35,865 nucleotides of DNA from Streptomyces nanshensis (GTDB lineage Bacteria; Actinomycetota; Actinomycetes; Streptomycetales; Streptomycetaceae). Where the stretch lies: assembly GCF_001751255.1 (NCBI RefSeq), contig NZ_LJGW01000348.1:1-35865 (forward strand), written 5' to 3'. The notes under the pieces are model-generated. The model had not been told where the DNA came from. It saw nothing but the letters and a program-made list of their open reading frames with translations, and searched no databases. The stretch's first letter is position 1, and every line of letters begins with the position of its first letter. The translations under genes and the position numbers were made by a program. Of the stretch, positions 8,422 through 15,915 are shown piece by piece.

Positions 8422-8449
8422 CGGAGCCGCACGGAGACGTACGGCTCCG
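8422..8449 (+). terminator. Hairpin after the peptide transporter
   Basis: CGGAGCCG (8422-8429) pairs with CGGCTCCG (8442-8449); after one mismatch ACG/CGT closes a GAGA tetraloop of the stable GNRA type. It lies 30 bp past the transporter stop. Confidence 0.65.
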
Positions 8450-8450
8450 C

Positions 8451-8488
8451 ACGGCCCCGGTCACCGCTCCCCGCGGGACCGGGGCCGT
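8451..8488 (+). terminator. Second, stronger hairpin after the peptide transporter
   Basis: ACGGCCCCGGTC (8451-8462) and GACCGGGGCCGT (8477-8488) form a perfect 12-bp stem around a 14-nt loop, starting 2 bp after the previous hairpin. No T-run. Tandem hairpins of this kind act as terminators in high-GC bacteria. Confidence 0.7.
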
Positions 8489-8545
8489 CGGCGTGTCACG
8501 GAGAGTGCTGTTGCGGGCCCGTCGGACGGGGCCGACGCTGGTGGC

Positions 8546-9550
8546 GTGCGCAGACTTCCCGTCGTCCTCGTGACCTGCCTGGCGCTGCTCTGCTGCACGT
8601 CACCGGCGGTGCACGGGGGCGCGCAGGTCCGCGAGGACGGGCCGGGCACGGGGCGTCGCGGCTATGCGTACGGGCCGCTGCCGCACCAGCGGCTGGTCGC
8701 GTACGGTCACGCCGGCACCGCGGTTCCCGGGCCGCGCCGTACCGGAGTCGTCATCGTGCACGGCGGCTTCTGGTACCAGCAGCGGTCGGCCGGCTGGGAG
8801 TCCTGGGCGCGGCGGATCTCCGGCGCGGGGCCCGTCGTCTTCAACCTCGACTACCGGCCCAACACCACCGCGCCCTGGCCCGCCCAGCGCGACGACGTGC
8901 TGCGCGCCCTGCGCTGGATCGGCAAGCGCGCCGGGCGCTTCGGCGTGGACCCGCGCCGTATCGTCCTCGTCGGCTCGTCCGCGGGCGGTCAACTCGCGGC
9001 CGCCGCCGGTGTGTACGGGGCGGGGCGGCGGCATCTCGCGGGGCTCGTCGCGCTCTCCCCGGTCATCGACCCGTACCGCTCGTGGAAGGACGCGGGCGGG
9101 AAGGATCGCGGCACCCCGGGCACGGCGCAGATGCGGCTCAACACCGCGCGGCTGGCGGGCTGTGAGCCGTCTGCGCGTCCGGACGGGACGGCGCGGCGGT
9201 ACGGGAGCGGGGCGCCCGAGGCCGGCGAGGGCGAGCCGCGGACGCCCGTGCCGCGGAAGGCCGCGCTGTGTCTGCGGGTGTGGCGTGACATGTCGGCGGT
9301 CCACCGCGCCTCGGGACGCGACGATCCGCCGATGCTGCTCGTCCACTCCCGGCACGACTTCGTGCCCGTCTGGCACTCCGAGGCGCTGCGCGCGGCGGAG
9401 TTGGCCCGCGGCATGCCGCCGGGCGAGGCCACGGTCGCGACGGTCCCGGGCGCGGCACACGGCGGCGGGCTGCTCGTCACGCCGGGCGTCGAGCGGATGG
9501 TGCTCAACTGGATCGCGGCACGGGAACGCACGGCGGCACCGGACCGGTAG
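8546..9550 (+). CDS. Secreted alpha/beta hydrolase (carboxylesterase-like)
   Basis: A 334-residue esterase/lipase-type hydrolase, probably exported: residues 1-24 form a signal peptide (MRR, a hydrophobic core with two Cys, then AVHGG). The oxyanion motif HGGFWY is at 72-77, the nucleophile elbow GSSAGG gives Ser145, the acid is probably the Asp in LVHSRHDFVP, and the His is in PGAAHGGG near the C-terminus. The cysteines do not make a canonical lipobox. The GTG at 8546 is the first start that gives a signal peptide; no strong ribosome binding site is seen. Substrate unknown. A region rich in Arg, Gly and Pro (about 200-235) precedes the Asp-bearing strand. Confidence 0.85.
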   Translation: MRRLPVVLVTCLALLCCTSPAVHGGAQVREDGPGTGRRGYAYGPLPHQRLVAYGHAGTAVPGPRRTGVVIVHGGFWYQQRSAGWESWARRISGAGPVVFNLDYRPNTTAPWPAQRDDVLRALRWIGKRAGRFGVDPRRIVLVGSSAGGQLAAAAGVYGAGRRHLAGLVALSPVIDPYRSWKDAGGKDRGTPGTAQMRLNTARLAGCEPSARPDGTARRYGSGAPEAGEGEPRTPVPRKAALCLRVWRDMSAVHRASGRDDPPMLLVHSRHDFVPVWHSEALRAAELARGMPPGEATVATVPGAAHGGGLLVTPGVERMVLNWIAARERTAAPDR

Positions 9551-9647
9551 GACGGAACGGACGCCGCGTACGACGGCACACGCACCGAAGGACCGCACAC
9601 GACTCAGGCCGCGTACGACTCAGATCCGGGGCCGGCCGGACACGACA

Positions 9648-9686
9648 GAGGGCGCTCAGCGCGGAGCACGTGCGCTGAGCGCCCTC
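9648..9686. terminator. Bidirectional terminator, perfect 15-bp stem
   Basis: GAGGGCGCTCAGCGC (9648-9662) pairs with GCGCTGAGCGCCCTC (9672-9686) over a 9-nt loop. It lies between the convergent hydrolase and acyl-CoA dehydrogenase genes and can serve both. The rest of this 197-bp gap shows nothing else. Confidence 0.85.
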
Positions 9687-9747
9687 GTCCGAGGCGTCCG
9701 GAAGCGGTCCCGGAGCCCGTCTGACGGCCCGTCCAACTGCCCCTGCG

Positions 9748-10935
9748 TTACGGCAGGTTGCGGGCCATGACGATGCGCTGCACCTGGTTGGTGCCCTCGT
9801 AGATCTGCGTGATCTTCGCGTCGCGCATCATGCGCTCGACCGGGTAGTCCCGGGTGTAGCCGTAGCCGCCGAGGAGCTGTACGGCGTCCGTCGTGATCTC
9901 CATGGCGGCGTCCGAGGCGTAGCACTTGGCGGCCGCGCCGAAGAAGGTCAGATCCTCGCCGTCGCCGCCGAGCGTGACGCGCTCGGAACGGGCCGCCGCC
10001 GCATACGTGAGCTGCCGGGCCGCCTCCAGCTTCATCGCCATGTCGGCCAGCATGAACTGCACGCCCTGGAAGTCCCCGATGGGCTTCCCGAACTGCTTGC
10101 GCTCGGCCACGTACCCCTTGGCGTAGTCGAGGGCGCCCTGTGCGATGCCCAGCGCCTGCGCGGCGATGGTGATGCGGGTGTGGTCGAGGGTCTGCATCGC
10201 GGTGGCGAAGCCGCTGCCCTCCTCGCCGAGCATCCGGTCGGCCGGGATGCGGACGTTGTCGAGATAGACCTCGCGGGTCGGGGAGCCCTTGATACCGAGC
10301 TTCTTCTCCGGGGCGCCGAAGGAGACCCCCTCGTCGTCCTTCTCGACGACGAAGGCGGAGATGCCCTTCGTGCGCTTCTCCGGGTCGGTGACCGCCATCA
10401 CCGTGTAGTAGTCGGAGACACCGGCGTTGGTGATCCAGCGCTTCACGCCGTTGAGTACGTAGTGGTCGCCGTCCCGTACGGCCTTGGTCTTCATGCCGCC
10501 CGCGTCGGAACCGGCGTCCGGCTCGCTCAGACAGTACGAGAACATCGCCCGGCCGTCGGCGAGCGGTGTGAGATACCGCTTCTTCAGCTCCTCCGAGCCG
10601 GAGAGGACGACGGGCAGCGAACCGAGCTTGTTGACCGCGGGGATCAGCGACGACGACGCACAGACCCGCGCGACCTCCTCGATGACGATGACGGTCGCCA
10701 GGGCGTCGGCCCCCGCGCCGCCGTACGCCTCGGGCACGTGCACGGCGTGCAGGTCGTTGGCCTCCAGCGCGTCACGGGCCTCCTGCGGGAAGCGGCCCTC
10801 CTCGTCGACCTCGGCGGCGAAGGGCGCGATCTTCGCCTCGGAGAGGGCGCGCACCGAGTCCCTGAGCATGTCGTGCTCTTCGGACGGCCGGTAGAGACCG
10901 AAGTCGGCGGCTGCGCTTTTTCCCGGTGACGCCAA
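9748..10935 (-). CDS. Acyl-CoA dehydrogenase (FadE25-like)
   Basis: FAD-dependent acyl-CoA dehydrogenase, 395 residues, catalysing alpha-beta oxidation of an acyl-CoA thioester. Typical blocks are FSYCLSEPDAGSDAGG in the middle, GVKRWITNAG, RITIAAQALGIAQGA and the C-terminal QIYEGTNQVQR, whose Glu380 matches the catalytic base of the short/medium-chain group. The TTG start at 10935 is supported by GAGGAG 9 nt upstream. In mycobacteria the gene next to purEK is fadE25, which fits position and size. A palindrome upstream (11000-11015) could be its operator. Substrate chain length cannot be told. Confidence 0.93.
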   Translation of the reverse strand: MASPGKSAAADFGLYRPSEEHDMLRDSVRALSEAKIAPFAAEVDEEGRFPQEARDALEANDLHAVHVPEAYGGAGADALATVIVIEEVARVCASSSLIPAVNKLGSLPVVLSGSEELKKRYLTPLADGRAMFSYCLSEPDAGSDAGGMKTKAVRDGDHYVLNGVKRWITNAGVSDYYTVMAVTDPEKRTKGISAFVVEKDDEGVSFGAPEKKLGIKGSPTREVYLDNVRIPADRMLGEEGSGFATAMQTLDHTRITIAAQALGIAQGALDYAKGYVAERKQFGKPIGDFQGVQFMLADMAMKLEAARQLTYAAAARSERVTLGGDGEDLTFFGAAAKCYASDAAMEITTDAVQLLGGYGYTRDYPVERMMRDAKITQIYEGTNQVQRIVMARNLP

Positions 10936-10999
10936 GGTGTCTCACTCCTCATCAGGTGTGCTCGTGCCGTGCTGCCGTCGCGGTGAGCGGCATCTGCTA

Positions 11000-11015
11000 A
11001 TTACCGTTAAGTAAT
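11000..11015. promoter_or_regulatory. Candidate operator ATTAC-N6-GTAAT between divergent genes
   Basis: An AT-rich island stands out in this 72% GC DNA: ATTAC (11000-11004), CGTTAA, GTAAT (11011-11015). The perfect inverted repeat suits a dimeric repressor such as a TetR-family protein. It lies 65 bp upstream of the acyl-CoA dehydrogenase start and 130 bp upstream of the sugar dehydrogenase start. No regulator gene is adjacent. Confidence 0.45.
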
Positions 11016-11075
11016 CGAAGTTTAGGGCCCGTCGCGGTGCTCGGGATACGTGAGTTTGGCGACAGGGGCCCCCGA

Positions 11076-11081
11076 TATGCT
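11076..11081 (+). promoter_or_regulatory. Candidate -10 box for the sugar dehydrogenase gene
   Basis: TATGCT fits TAnnnT and predicts a leader of about 60 nt with the ribosome binding site GGAG close to the ATG. No clear -35. Confidence 0.35.
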
Positions 11082-11146
11082 CGGCGGGCAGCGTCCCCGG
11101 ACCGCCACAAGCGCCGTCCGCGTCGTCCCACAGGAGCAACCCAACC

Positions 11147-12499
11147 ATGACCAGCAGGGCCCCGCTCAAGATCACAGTGATCGGCACCGGTTACCTCGGC
11201 GCCACGCACGCGGCCGCCATGGCCGAACTCGGCTTCGAGGTCCTGGGCCTGGACGTCTCGCCGGAGAAGATCGCGATGCTGGAGCGCGGCGAGACCCCGA
11301 TGTACGAGCCGGGGCTCGAGGAGTTGCTGCGCCGGCACGTCGCGGGACATCCCGGCGCGAGTGAGCGGCTGCGCTTCACCACCTCGTACGAGGAGGTGGC
11401 GGAGTTCGGCGACGTCCACTTCATCTGCGTCAACACCCCGCAGAAGCACGGCGAGTACGCGTGCGACATGAGTTACGTCGACAGCGCCGTCGAGTCGCTC
11501 GCGCCCCTGCTGCGGCGCCCGGCGCTCGTGGTCGGCAAGTCGACGGTGCCGGTGGGCAGCGCCGTACGTCTCGCGGCACGGCTCACGGAGCTGGCGCCCG
11601 CCGGCGAGGACGCCGAACTGGCCTGGAACCCGGAGTTCCTGCGCGAGGGCTTCGCCGTCGAGGACACGCTGCACCCGGACCGGATCGTCGTCGGCGTACG
11701 CAGCGAGCAGGCGGAGCAGCGGCTGCGCGAGGTCTACGCGTCGCCGATCGCCGAGGGTTCGCCCTTCGTCGTCACGGACTTCCCGACGGCGGAGCTGGTG
11801 AAGACCTCCGCCAACTCCTTCCTCGCCACGAAGATCTCCTTCATCAACGCCATGGCCGAGGTCTGCGAGGCCGCCGACGGCGACGTGGTGAAGCTCGCCG
11901 AGGCCATCGGCCACGACGACCGCATCGGCAAGAAGTTCCTGCGCGCGGGCATCGGCTTCGGCGGCGGCTGTCTGCCCAAGGACATCCGCGCCTTCATGGC
12001 CCGCGCGGGCGAGTTGGGCGCCTCCGAGGCGCTGACGTTCCTGCGCGAGGTCGACTCCATCAACATGCGGCGCCGGGCGCAGATGGTCGAGCTGGCGCGC
12101 CAGGCGGTGGGCGGCACGCTGCTGGGCACGCGGATCGCCGTCCTCGGTGCGACCTTCAAGCCCGACTCCGACGACGTACGGGACTCGCCCGCGCTGAACG
12201 TCGCCGGCCAACTCCACCTCCAGGGCGCCCAGGTGACCGTCTACGACCCCAAGGGCATGGAGAACGCCCGCGCGCTCTTCCCGACGCTGCGCTACGCGCC
12301 GAGCGCCCTGGAGGCGGCGCGCGGCGCGGACGTGGTGCTGCATCTCACGGAGTGGCGCGAATTCCAGCAGCTCGACCCGGCGGCCCTCGGCGAGGTCGTC
12401 GCCACCCGGCGTCTGCTGGACGGCCGCAACACGCTGGACCCGGCGGTGTGGCGCAAGGAGAACTGGAAGTTCCGCGCCCTGGGCCGCCCGACGGCGTAA
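11147..12499 (+). CDS. UDP-glucose/GDP-mannose dehydrogenase family protein
   Basis: A 450-residue NAD-dependent four-electron dehydrogenase making a nucleotide-sugar uronic acid, most likely UDP-glucuronate. The Rossmann motif GTGYLG is at 13-18, the middle domain has NPEFLREG and KTSANSFLATKISFIN, and the catalytic Cys275 sits in GFGGGCLPKD. The C-terminal nucleotide-binding domain includes GATFKPDSDDVRDSPA. ATG 11147 has CAGGAG upstream. It is transcribed alone and diverges from the acyl-CoA dehydrogenase. In this neighbourhood of wall-polymer genes it may supply uronic acid for a cell-wall glycan; that is inference. GDP-mannose as substrate is not excluded. Confidence 0.93.
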   Translation: MTSRAPLKITVIGTGYLGATHAAAMAELGFEVLGLDVSPEKIAMLERGETPMYEPGLEELLRRHVAGHPGASERLRFTTSYEEVAEFGDVHFICVNTPQKHGEYACDMSYVDSAVESLAPLLRRPALVVGKSTVPVGSAVRLAARLTELAPAGEDAELAWNPEFLREGFAVEDTLHPDRIVVGVRSEQAEQRLREVYASPIAEGSPFVVTDFPTAELVKTSANSFLATKISFINAMAEVCEAADGDVVKLAEAIGHDDRIGKKFLRAGIGFGGGCLPKDIRAFMARAGELGASEALTFLREVDSINMRRRAQMVELARQAVGGTLLGTRIAVLGATFKPDSDDVRDSPALNVAGQLHLQGAQVTVYDPKGMENARALFPTLRYAPSALEAARGADVVLHLTEWREFQQLDPAALGEVVATRRLLDGRNTLDPAVWRKENWKFRALGRPTA

Positions 12500-12503
12500 C
12501 GGG

Positions 12504-12539
12504 CCTCGACGGCGACCTCGACGGCAACCTCAACGGCGG
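12504..12539. repeat. 12-bp tandem repeat, three units, just after the dehydrogenase stop
   Basis: Three units of the type CCTCGACGGCGA at 12504, 12516 and 12528, the third with two changes, directly behind the stop codon. The gap 12500-12815 (316 bp) otherwise holds a possible terminator at 12659-12704 and no recognisable gene. Confidence 0.6.
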
Positions 12540-12658
12540 CTGTGGCGGCGGTCGTTGGGGACGGCGGCGACGCCACGCTCGCGTCGGGCGGCGGTGGTGC
12601 TCCATCGTGACCGTCCCAAGTCCCGGTGCGGGCACGTGTGTTGGGAGCGGACGGGAGC

Positions 12659-12704
12659 GGACGTCAGGGGCGCGCCCCCGCGCCTCCGCGCGACCGTGAC
12701 GTCC
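12659..12704. terminator. Possible terminator between convergent genes
   Basis: GGACGTCA (12659-12666) pairs with TGACGTCC (12697-12704), enclosing 30 nt of G/C-rich DNA that can fold further (GGGGCGCGCCCC palindrome). It lies between the convergent dehydrogenase and CGNR genes. The wide loop makes the call uncertain. Confidence 0.4.
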
Positions 12705-12815
12705 GCGCCGGAACGTAACGCCACGGCCGGGGCGGGCGCCGCCCCGAACGCCCCCGCGCCCGGCGGCACTTCGCCACCACGGGATACGGGGCGGATGGGC
12801 GGGCCCTCGTACGAC

Positions 12816-13394
12816 CTACCGCCGCCTCGCCCGGTACGACCGCATCTTCGCCCTGCTCCCGCACACCGCCATCGAGCACCAGCGGCCCCGCCCCGCCGGG
12901 CTGCGGTCGTAGAAGACCCACAGACAGTCGTGCGCCTCGCACGCCTTGAGCCGCTGCCAGGTGCCGTCGGCCTCGGCCTGGGCGACGCCCACCGCGATAC
13001 GGGCGGTCAGCAGCGCCGGTCCGGTCAGGCCCTCCGCGGGCCGCAGCACCGCCCGGCCCGCCGCGTCGACGGCGACGGTCAGCGGTGCGTCGTCGAGGAA
13101 CCGGGCCAGCGTCGCGGACGGTTCGGCCGCCATGTCCGTACCGGTGTGCGCGAGGCAGGCGGCGCGCAGCGCCTCCCGCAACTCCTGCACCTCGGCCAAC
13201 TCCGGCGCCCCGGCACCTTTGGCTCCGCGGCCGCCTCCGCCTCCGCTCCCGCCCAGCCCCTCGATGCCGTACCGGCGCGCGAACTCCGCGAGGCCGCCCG
13301 GCGCGGCCAGCGCGTCCTCGCCGGTCTCGACGTCAAGGGTGTTTGTCAGCTCCTGCACCAGAACGAGTGCTTCCGGAGGCGGTCGGTCGGTCAC
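12816..13394 (-). CDS. CGNR zinc finger / ABATE domain protein, putative regulator
   Basis: A 192-residue protein with an N-terminal ABATE-like domain (ALVLVQELTNTLDV onward, about residues 9-145) and a C-terminal CGNR-type zinc finger: CEAHDC, then WCSMAVCGSR and a basic tail KMRSYRARRR. The family is thought to act as stress-linked transcription regulators. The finger reads CGSR where the family name has CGNR. A glycine-rich linker (about 47-60) interrupts the first domain. Start GTG 13394 was chosen because TAACGT lies 7 nt upstream (leaderless); GTG 13403 would add three residues. It diverges from the VOC gene across an array of GTTAC half-sites, one of which covers this -10, so autoregulation is likely. 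Confidence 0.85.
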   Translation of the reverse strand: MTDRPPPEALVLVQELTNTLDVETGEDALAAPGGLAEFARRYGIEGLGGSGGGGGRGAKGAGAPELAEVQELREALRAACLAHTGTDMAAEPSATLARFLDDAPLTVAVDAAGRAVLRPAEGLTGPALLTARIAVGVAQAEADGTWQRLKACEAHDCLWVFYDRSPAGRGRWCSMAVCGSRAKMRSYRARRR

Positions 13395-13401
13395 CCTTGT
13401 C

Positions 13402-13407
13402 ACGTTA
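13402..13407 (-). promoter_or_regulatory. Candidate -10 box for the CGNR gene (leaderless)
   Basis: TAACGT on the minus strand, 7-nt spacer GACAAGG, then GTG. The box overlaps the GTTACC half-site at 13404-13409, so a bound protein would block the promoter. Confidence 0.5.
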
Positions 13408-13470
13408 CCGATGAACGGGCATCATCTGGTAACCAAGCGAGTTACCAGTAACCCACCTCAAGGGGTAACC
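13404..13470. promoter_or_regulatory. Array of GTTAC/GTAAC operator half-sites between divergent genes
   Basis: Five copies in 67 bp: GTTACC 13404-13409, GGTAACC 13428-13434, GTTACC 13441-13446, GTAACC 13448-13453 and GGTAACC 13464-13470. The third and fourth form the inverted repeat GTTAC-CA-GTAAC; the last lies between the AAGGGG ribosome binding site and the VOC ATG. The layout suggests cooperative control of both genes, presumably by the CGNR protein. Confidence 0.65.
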
Positions 13471-13471
13471 A

Positions 13472-13849
13472 ATGGCCATCGCCACCATGAACACCGTCGT
13501 TCTGGACTGTCCCGACCCGCAGCGCCTCGCCGAGTTCTACGCACAGGTCCTCGACTGGACCGTCGACCCGGAGTCCAGCAGGGAGTGGGTGGACGTCGAC
13601 GGGCCCGGTGGCCGGCGGCTGTCGTTCCAGGAGTCGCCCGGGTTCGTCCCGCCGCAGTGGCCCAGCCTGGACCACGCCCAGCAGCTCCACCTGGATCTGA
13701 ACGTGCCGAAGGAGCGCCTGGACGAGGCGGAGAAAGAGGTGATCGAACTCGGTGCCCGGCTGATCCAGAGCGACGACGGAGGCAAGCGCGGCTTCCGCGT
13801 CTATCTGGACCCTGCCGGGCACCCGTTCTGTCTGTGCGTATGTGACTGA
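13472..13849 (+). CDS. VOC (glyoxalase/bleomycin-resistance fold) family protein
   Basis: A 125-residue single VOC domain. The first beta strand ATMNTVVLDCPDPQRLAEFYAQVL begins near residue 4, W-V-D appears in the middle, QLHLDLNV carries a probable metal-site His, and the domain ends with YLDPAGHPFCLCV, typical of the Glyoxalase_6-like group. Such proteins bind a metal or small ligand; many are enzymes or resistance proteins of unknown substrate. The ATG has AAGGGG upstream. Its promoter region is the GTTAC array shared with the divergent CGNR gene, so the two probably form a regulator-target pair. Substrate unknown. Confidence 0.88.
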   Translation: MAIATMNTVVLDCPDPQRLAEFYAQVLDWTVDPESSREWVDVDGPGGRRLSFQESPGFVPPQWPSLDHAQQLHLDLNVPKERLDEAEKEVIELGARLIQSDDGGKRGFRVYLDPAGHPFCLCVCD

Positions 13850-13880
13850 GCGGCGGGCGGTACGTCCCCGCGGGCGTCGC

Positions 13881-13904
13881 GGCCGGCACCGGCGAGAGCC
13901 GGCC
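13881..13904. terminator. Hairpin between the convergent VOC and LCP genes
   Basis: GGCCGGC (13881-13887) pairs with GCCGGCC (13898-13904) over a 10-nt loop, 31 bp after the VOC stop. Confidence 0.45.
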
Positions 13905-13920
13905 GACCGCCGCCCCCGTC

Positions 13921-13974
13921 TCACCGGTCCGACGTGCTCACCGGTCCGACGCGGCTCGCCTCACCGGTCCGATG
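13921..13974. repeat. Three copies of a stop-codon motif at the 3' end of LCP gene 1
   Basis: TCACCGGTCCGAYG occurs at 13921, 13938 and 13961. The copy at 13961 is the last codons and TGA of the leftward LCP gene (reading TCGGACCGGTGA); the other two follow downstream at 23- and 17-bp spacing. Each contains the palindrome ACCGGT. Confidence 0.7.
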
Positions 13975-15175
13975 TGACCGTGACCTGCTGGTCGTTCTTG
14001 AGCTGCTGTGTGAGCTGCTGGACCTTCGCCTTGTCCCACTGGAGCGAACCGGCCGGTGCCGTACCGGAGATGGGCATGTTCATCCGCGTGCCCTGACCGC
14101 TGTTGACGTCCTTCATCGCCAGGAACATCGACCCCAGGTTCCACAGGCTCATGTCCTCGTCGACCACGAGCGTGTCCAGGCCCGCGCCCAGCGTCGGGTA
14201 GAGCCGGAAGGGGTTGAGGACCGTGCCCGGCGTCGCCGTCTGGTTCGCCAGCGCCGCGAGGAACTTCTGCTGGTTCTTCGTACGGCCCAGGTCGCTGTCG
14301 CCCGTCCCCGCGTGCCGGTTGCGTACGAAGGACAGCGCCTGCTTGCCGTCGAGGACCTGCTTGCCCTTCTTGAAGTCCGCGCCGGAGTTCTTGTCCTTGA
14401 TGTCCTGCGGGATGTTCATCTCGACCCCGCCGACCGCGTCCACTATCTTCGCGAAGCCGCCGAAGCCGATCTCCGCGTAGTGGTCGATCTTCAGCCCGGT
14501 GTTGTGCTCGACCGTACGGACGAGAAGCGGCGCCCCGTCCTGTGCGTACGCGGCGTTCAGCTTGGTGTTCTGGGTGTTGTCGTAGTGCTTGCCGGACTTC
14601 GAGCCGGTGAACGGCGGGATCTCCACCCAGGAGTCGCGCGGCAGCGAGACCAGCGTCGGGCCGCCGCTGCCCACGTGCAGGATCATCATCGAGTCGGTCC
14701 GCTTGCCCGCGGCCGAGCCCGTGTGCAGGTCCTTCTTCTCCTGCGCCGACAGTCCCTCGCGGCTGTCGGAGCCCACGATCAGGTAGTTGGTGCCCTCGCC
14801 GGCCTCCGGCCGGTCCTCGACGATGCTGAGGTCGACCTCGCGGCGCAGCTTGGAGTCCGCCCAGAAGTAGGTGCCGACCGCCCACGCCAGCACGATGACC
14901 ACCAGGGATATGACGACGGTCTTGAAGCGCGGTCCGCGCCGACGCCGCGGCTGGTCGTAGTCGTCGTACGGGGCGTAGCCGTCGTAGCCTCCGCCCGAAC
15001 CGCCGCCGTAGACGCGCCCGTCGCTGTAGCCCGAGTCATAGCCCGCGCCCGGCTCGTCGTAGTACCCCGGTCCTCCGCCGTAGCCGCCCCTGGGCTGCGG
15101 CGCCGCGCCTCTCTGGGCACGCGGGCTTCCGTACCGGTCGTGCGCGTCGTTCCATCCACCGGGCCACTCATTCAT
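13961..15175 (-). CDS. LCP (LytR-CpsA-Psr) family wall-polymer ligase 1, cysteine-free
   Basis: LCP proteins move glycopolymers from polyprenyl carriers onto peptidoglycan outside the membrane. This one has 404 residues: a Gly/Tyr/Asp-rich cytosolic tail (1-76), a basic anchor and TM helix (85-103), then the LCP domain. Landmarks are IVGSDSREG (133-141), SLPRDS (177-182), KLNAAYAQ, DHYAEIGFGGFAKIVDAVGG and ALSFVRNRH. It ends without a LytR_C domain and has no cysteine, unlike the four other LCPs here. Start ATG 15175 (MNEWPGG) was chosen; a GTG 36 bp upstream is possible. It diverges from the thioesterase and converges on the VOC gene. Which polymer it attaches is unknown. Confidence 0.92.
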   Translation of the reverse strand: MNEWPGGWNDAHDRYGSPRAQRGAAPQPRGGYGGGPGYYDEPGAGYDSGYSDGRVYGGGSGGGYDGYAPYDDYDQPRRRRGPRFKTVVISLVVIVLAWAVGTYFWADSKLRREVDLSIVEDRPEAGEGTNYLIVGSDSREGLSAQEKKDLHTGSAAGKRTDSMMILHVGSGGPTLVSLPRDSWVEIPPFTGSKSGKHYDNTQNTKLNAAYAQDGAPLLVRTVEHNTGLKIDHYAEIGFGGFAKIVDAVGGVEMNIPQDIKDKNSGADFKKGKQVLDGKQALSFVRNRHAGTGDSDLGRTKNQQKFLAALANQTATPGTVLNPFRLYPTLGAGLDTLVVDEDMSLWNLGSMFLAMKDVNSGQGTRMNMPISGTAPAGSLQWDKAKVQQLTQQLKNDQQVTVTSDR

Positions 15176-15310
15176 GGAGGGCAGTCTGCCTTGACCCGGC
15201 CGGAGGAACACAGCCCGGGGGCGAGATCGGACAGATGCTGTAGCCGTTCTGATGCAAAGGCACTGTTCGTCCCCTGTACGGCCACCGGCCGGTCACAGCG
15301 GGGCACGCTC

Positions 15311-15316
15311 TAGGCT
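15311..15316 (+). promoter_or_regulatory. Candidate -10 box for the thioesterase gene (leaderless)
   Basis: TAGGCT, 6-nt spacer, then ATG at 15323. There is no ribosome binding site in between. Confidence 0.5.
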
Positions 15317-15322
15317 TGCCCC

Positions 15323-15904
15323 ATGACCGACCAGGCTCCCGGCGCGGACAGCGGCCTGACCGGCGCGGACGACGGCCTTCTGGGCAAGCCCACCTCCGCC
15401 TCACGGACCACGCTGTCGCACATCATGTCGGGCAACGAGACCAACCTCCTCGGCACCGTCCACGGCGGCGTGATCATGAAGCTCGTGGACGACGCGGCGG
15501 GCGCGGTCGCCGGGCGCCACTCCGGCGGGCCCGCCGTCACGGCCTCCATGGACGAGATGGTCTTCCTCGAACCGGTCCGCGTCGGCGACCTCGTCCACGT
15601 CAAGGCGCAGGTGAACTGGACGGGCCGCTCCTCCATGGAGATCGGCGTCCGCGTGCTGGCCGAGCGCTGGAACGAGGCGGTCCCCGCCACCCATGTCGGC
15701 TCCGCCTACCTGGTCTTCGCCGCCGTCGACGCCGACGGCAAGCCCCGTCCCGTACCGCCCGTGGAGCCGGAGACCGAGCAGGACAAGCGGCGTCATCAGG
15801 AGGCGCAGATCCGCCGGACCCACCGGCTGGCCAGCCGCCGCGCCATCAAGGAACTGCGGTCGCGCAAGCGGCAGGAGGAGCCCGCGGGGGAGAGCGGCGC
15901 CTGA
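15323..15904 (+). CDS. Acyl-CoA thioesterase, hot-dog fold (YciA/BACH type)
   Basis: A 193-residue single hot-dog domain protein that hydrolyses acyl-CoA thioesters. The motif GNETNLLGTVHGGVIMKLVDDAAG (residues 37-60) matches the catalytic region of YciA/cytosolic acyl-CoA hydrolases, including the active-site Asp, and DEMVFLEPVRVGDLVHVKAQV is the second typical block. The C-terminus (about 150-193) is strongly basic and helical, rich in Arg and Lys. The ATG follows a TAGGCT box by 6 nt, implying a leaderless message. It sits between two LCP genes, diverging from one and converging on the other; a role in lipid or carrier recycling would be speculation. Confidence 0.9.
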   Translation: MTDQAPGADSGLTGADDGLLGKPTSASRTTLSHIMSGNETNLLGTVHGGVIMKLVDDAAGAVAGRHSGGPAVTASMDEMVFLEPVRVGDLVHVKAQVNWTGRSSMEIGVRVLAERWNEAVPATHVGSAYLVFAAVDADGKPRPVPPVEPETEQDKRRHQEAQIRRTHRLASRRAIKELRSRKRQEEPAGESGA

Positions 15905-15915
15905 CGTTCCGGACG

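Noticed and set aside
8576..8605. Possible lipoprotein lipobox in the secreted hydrolase (LALLCC)
   Set aside because: The residue before each Cys is Leu or Cys, not the Ala/Gly/Ser needed; ordinary signal peptide is likelier.
12520..12815. Small frames in the gap after the sugar dehydrogenase
   Set aside because: Arg/Pro/Gly-rich translations with no start signal; the stretch is better explained by repeats and a terminator between convergent genes.
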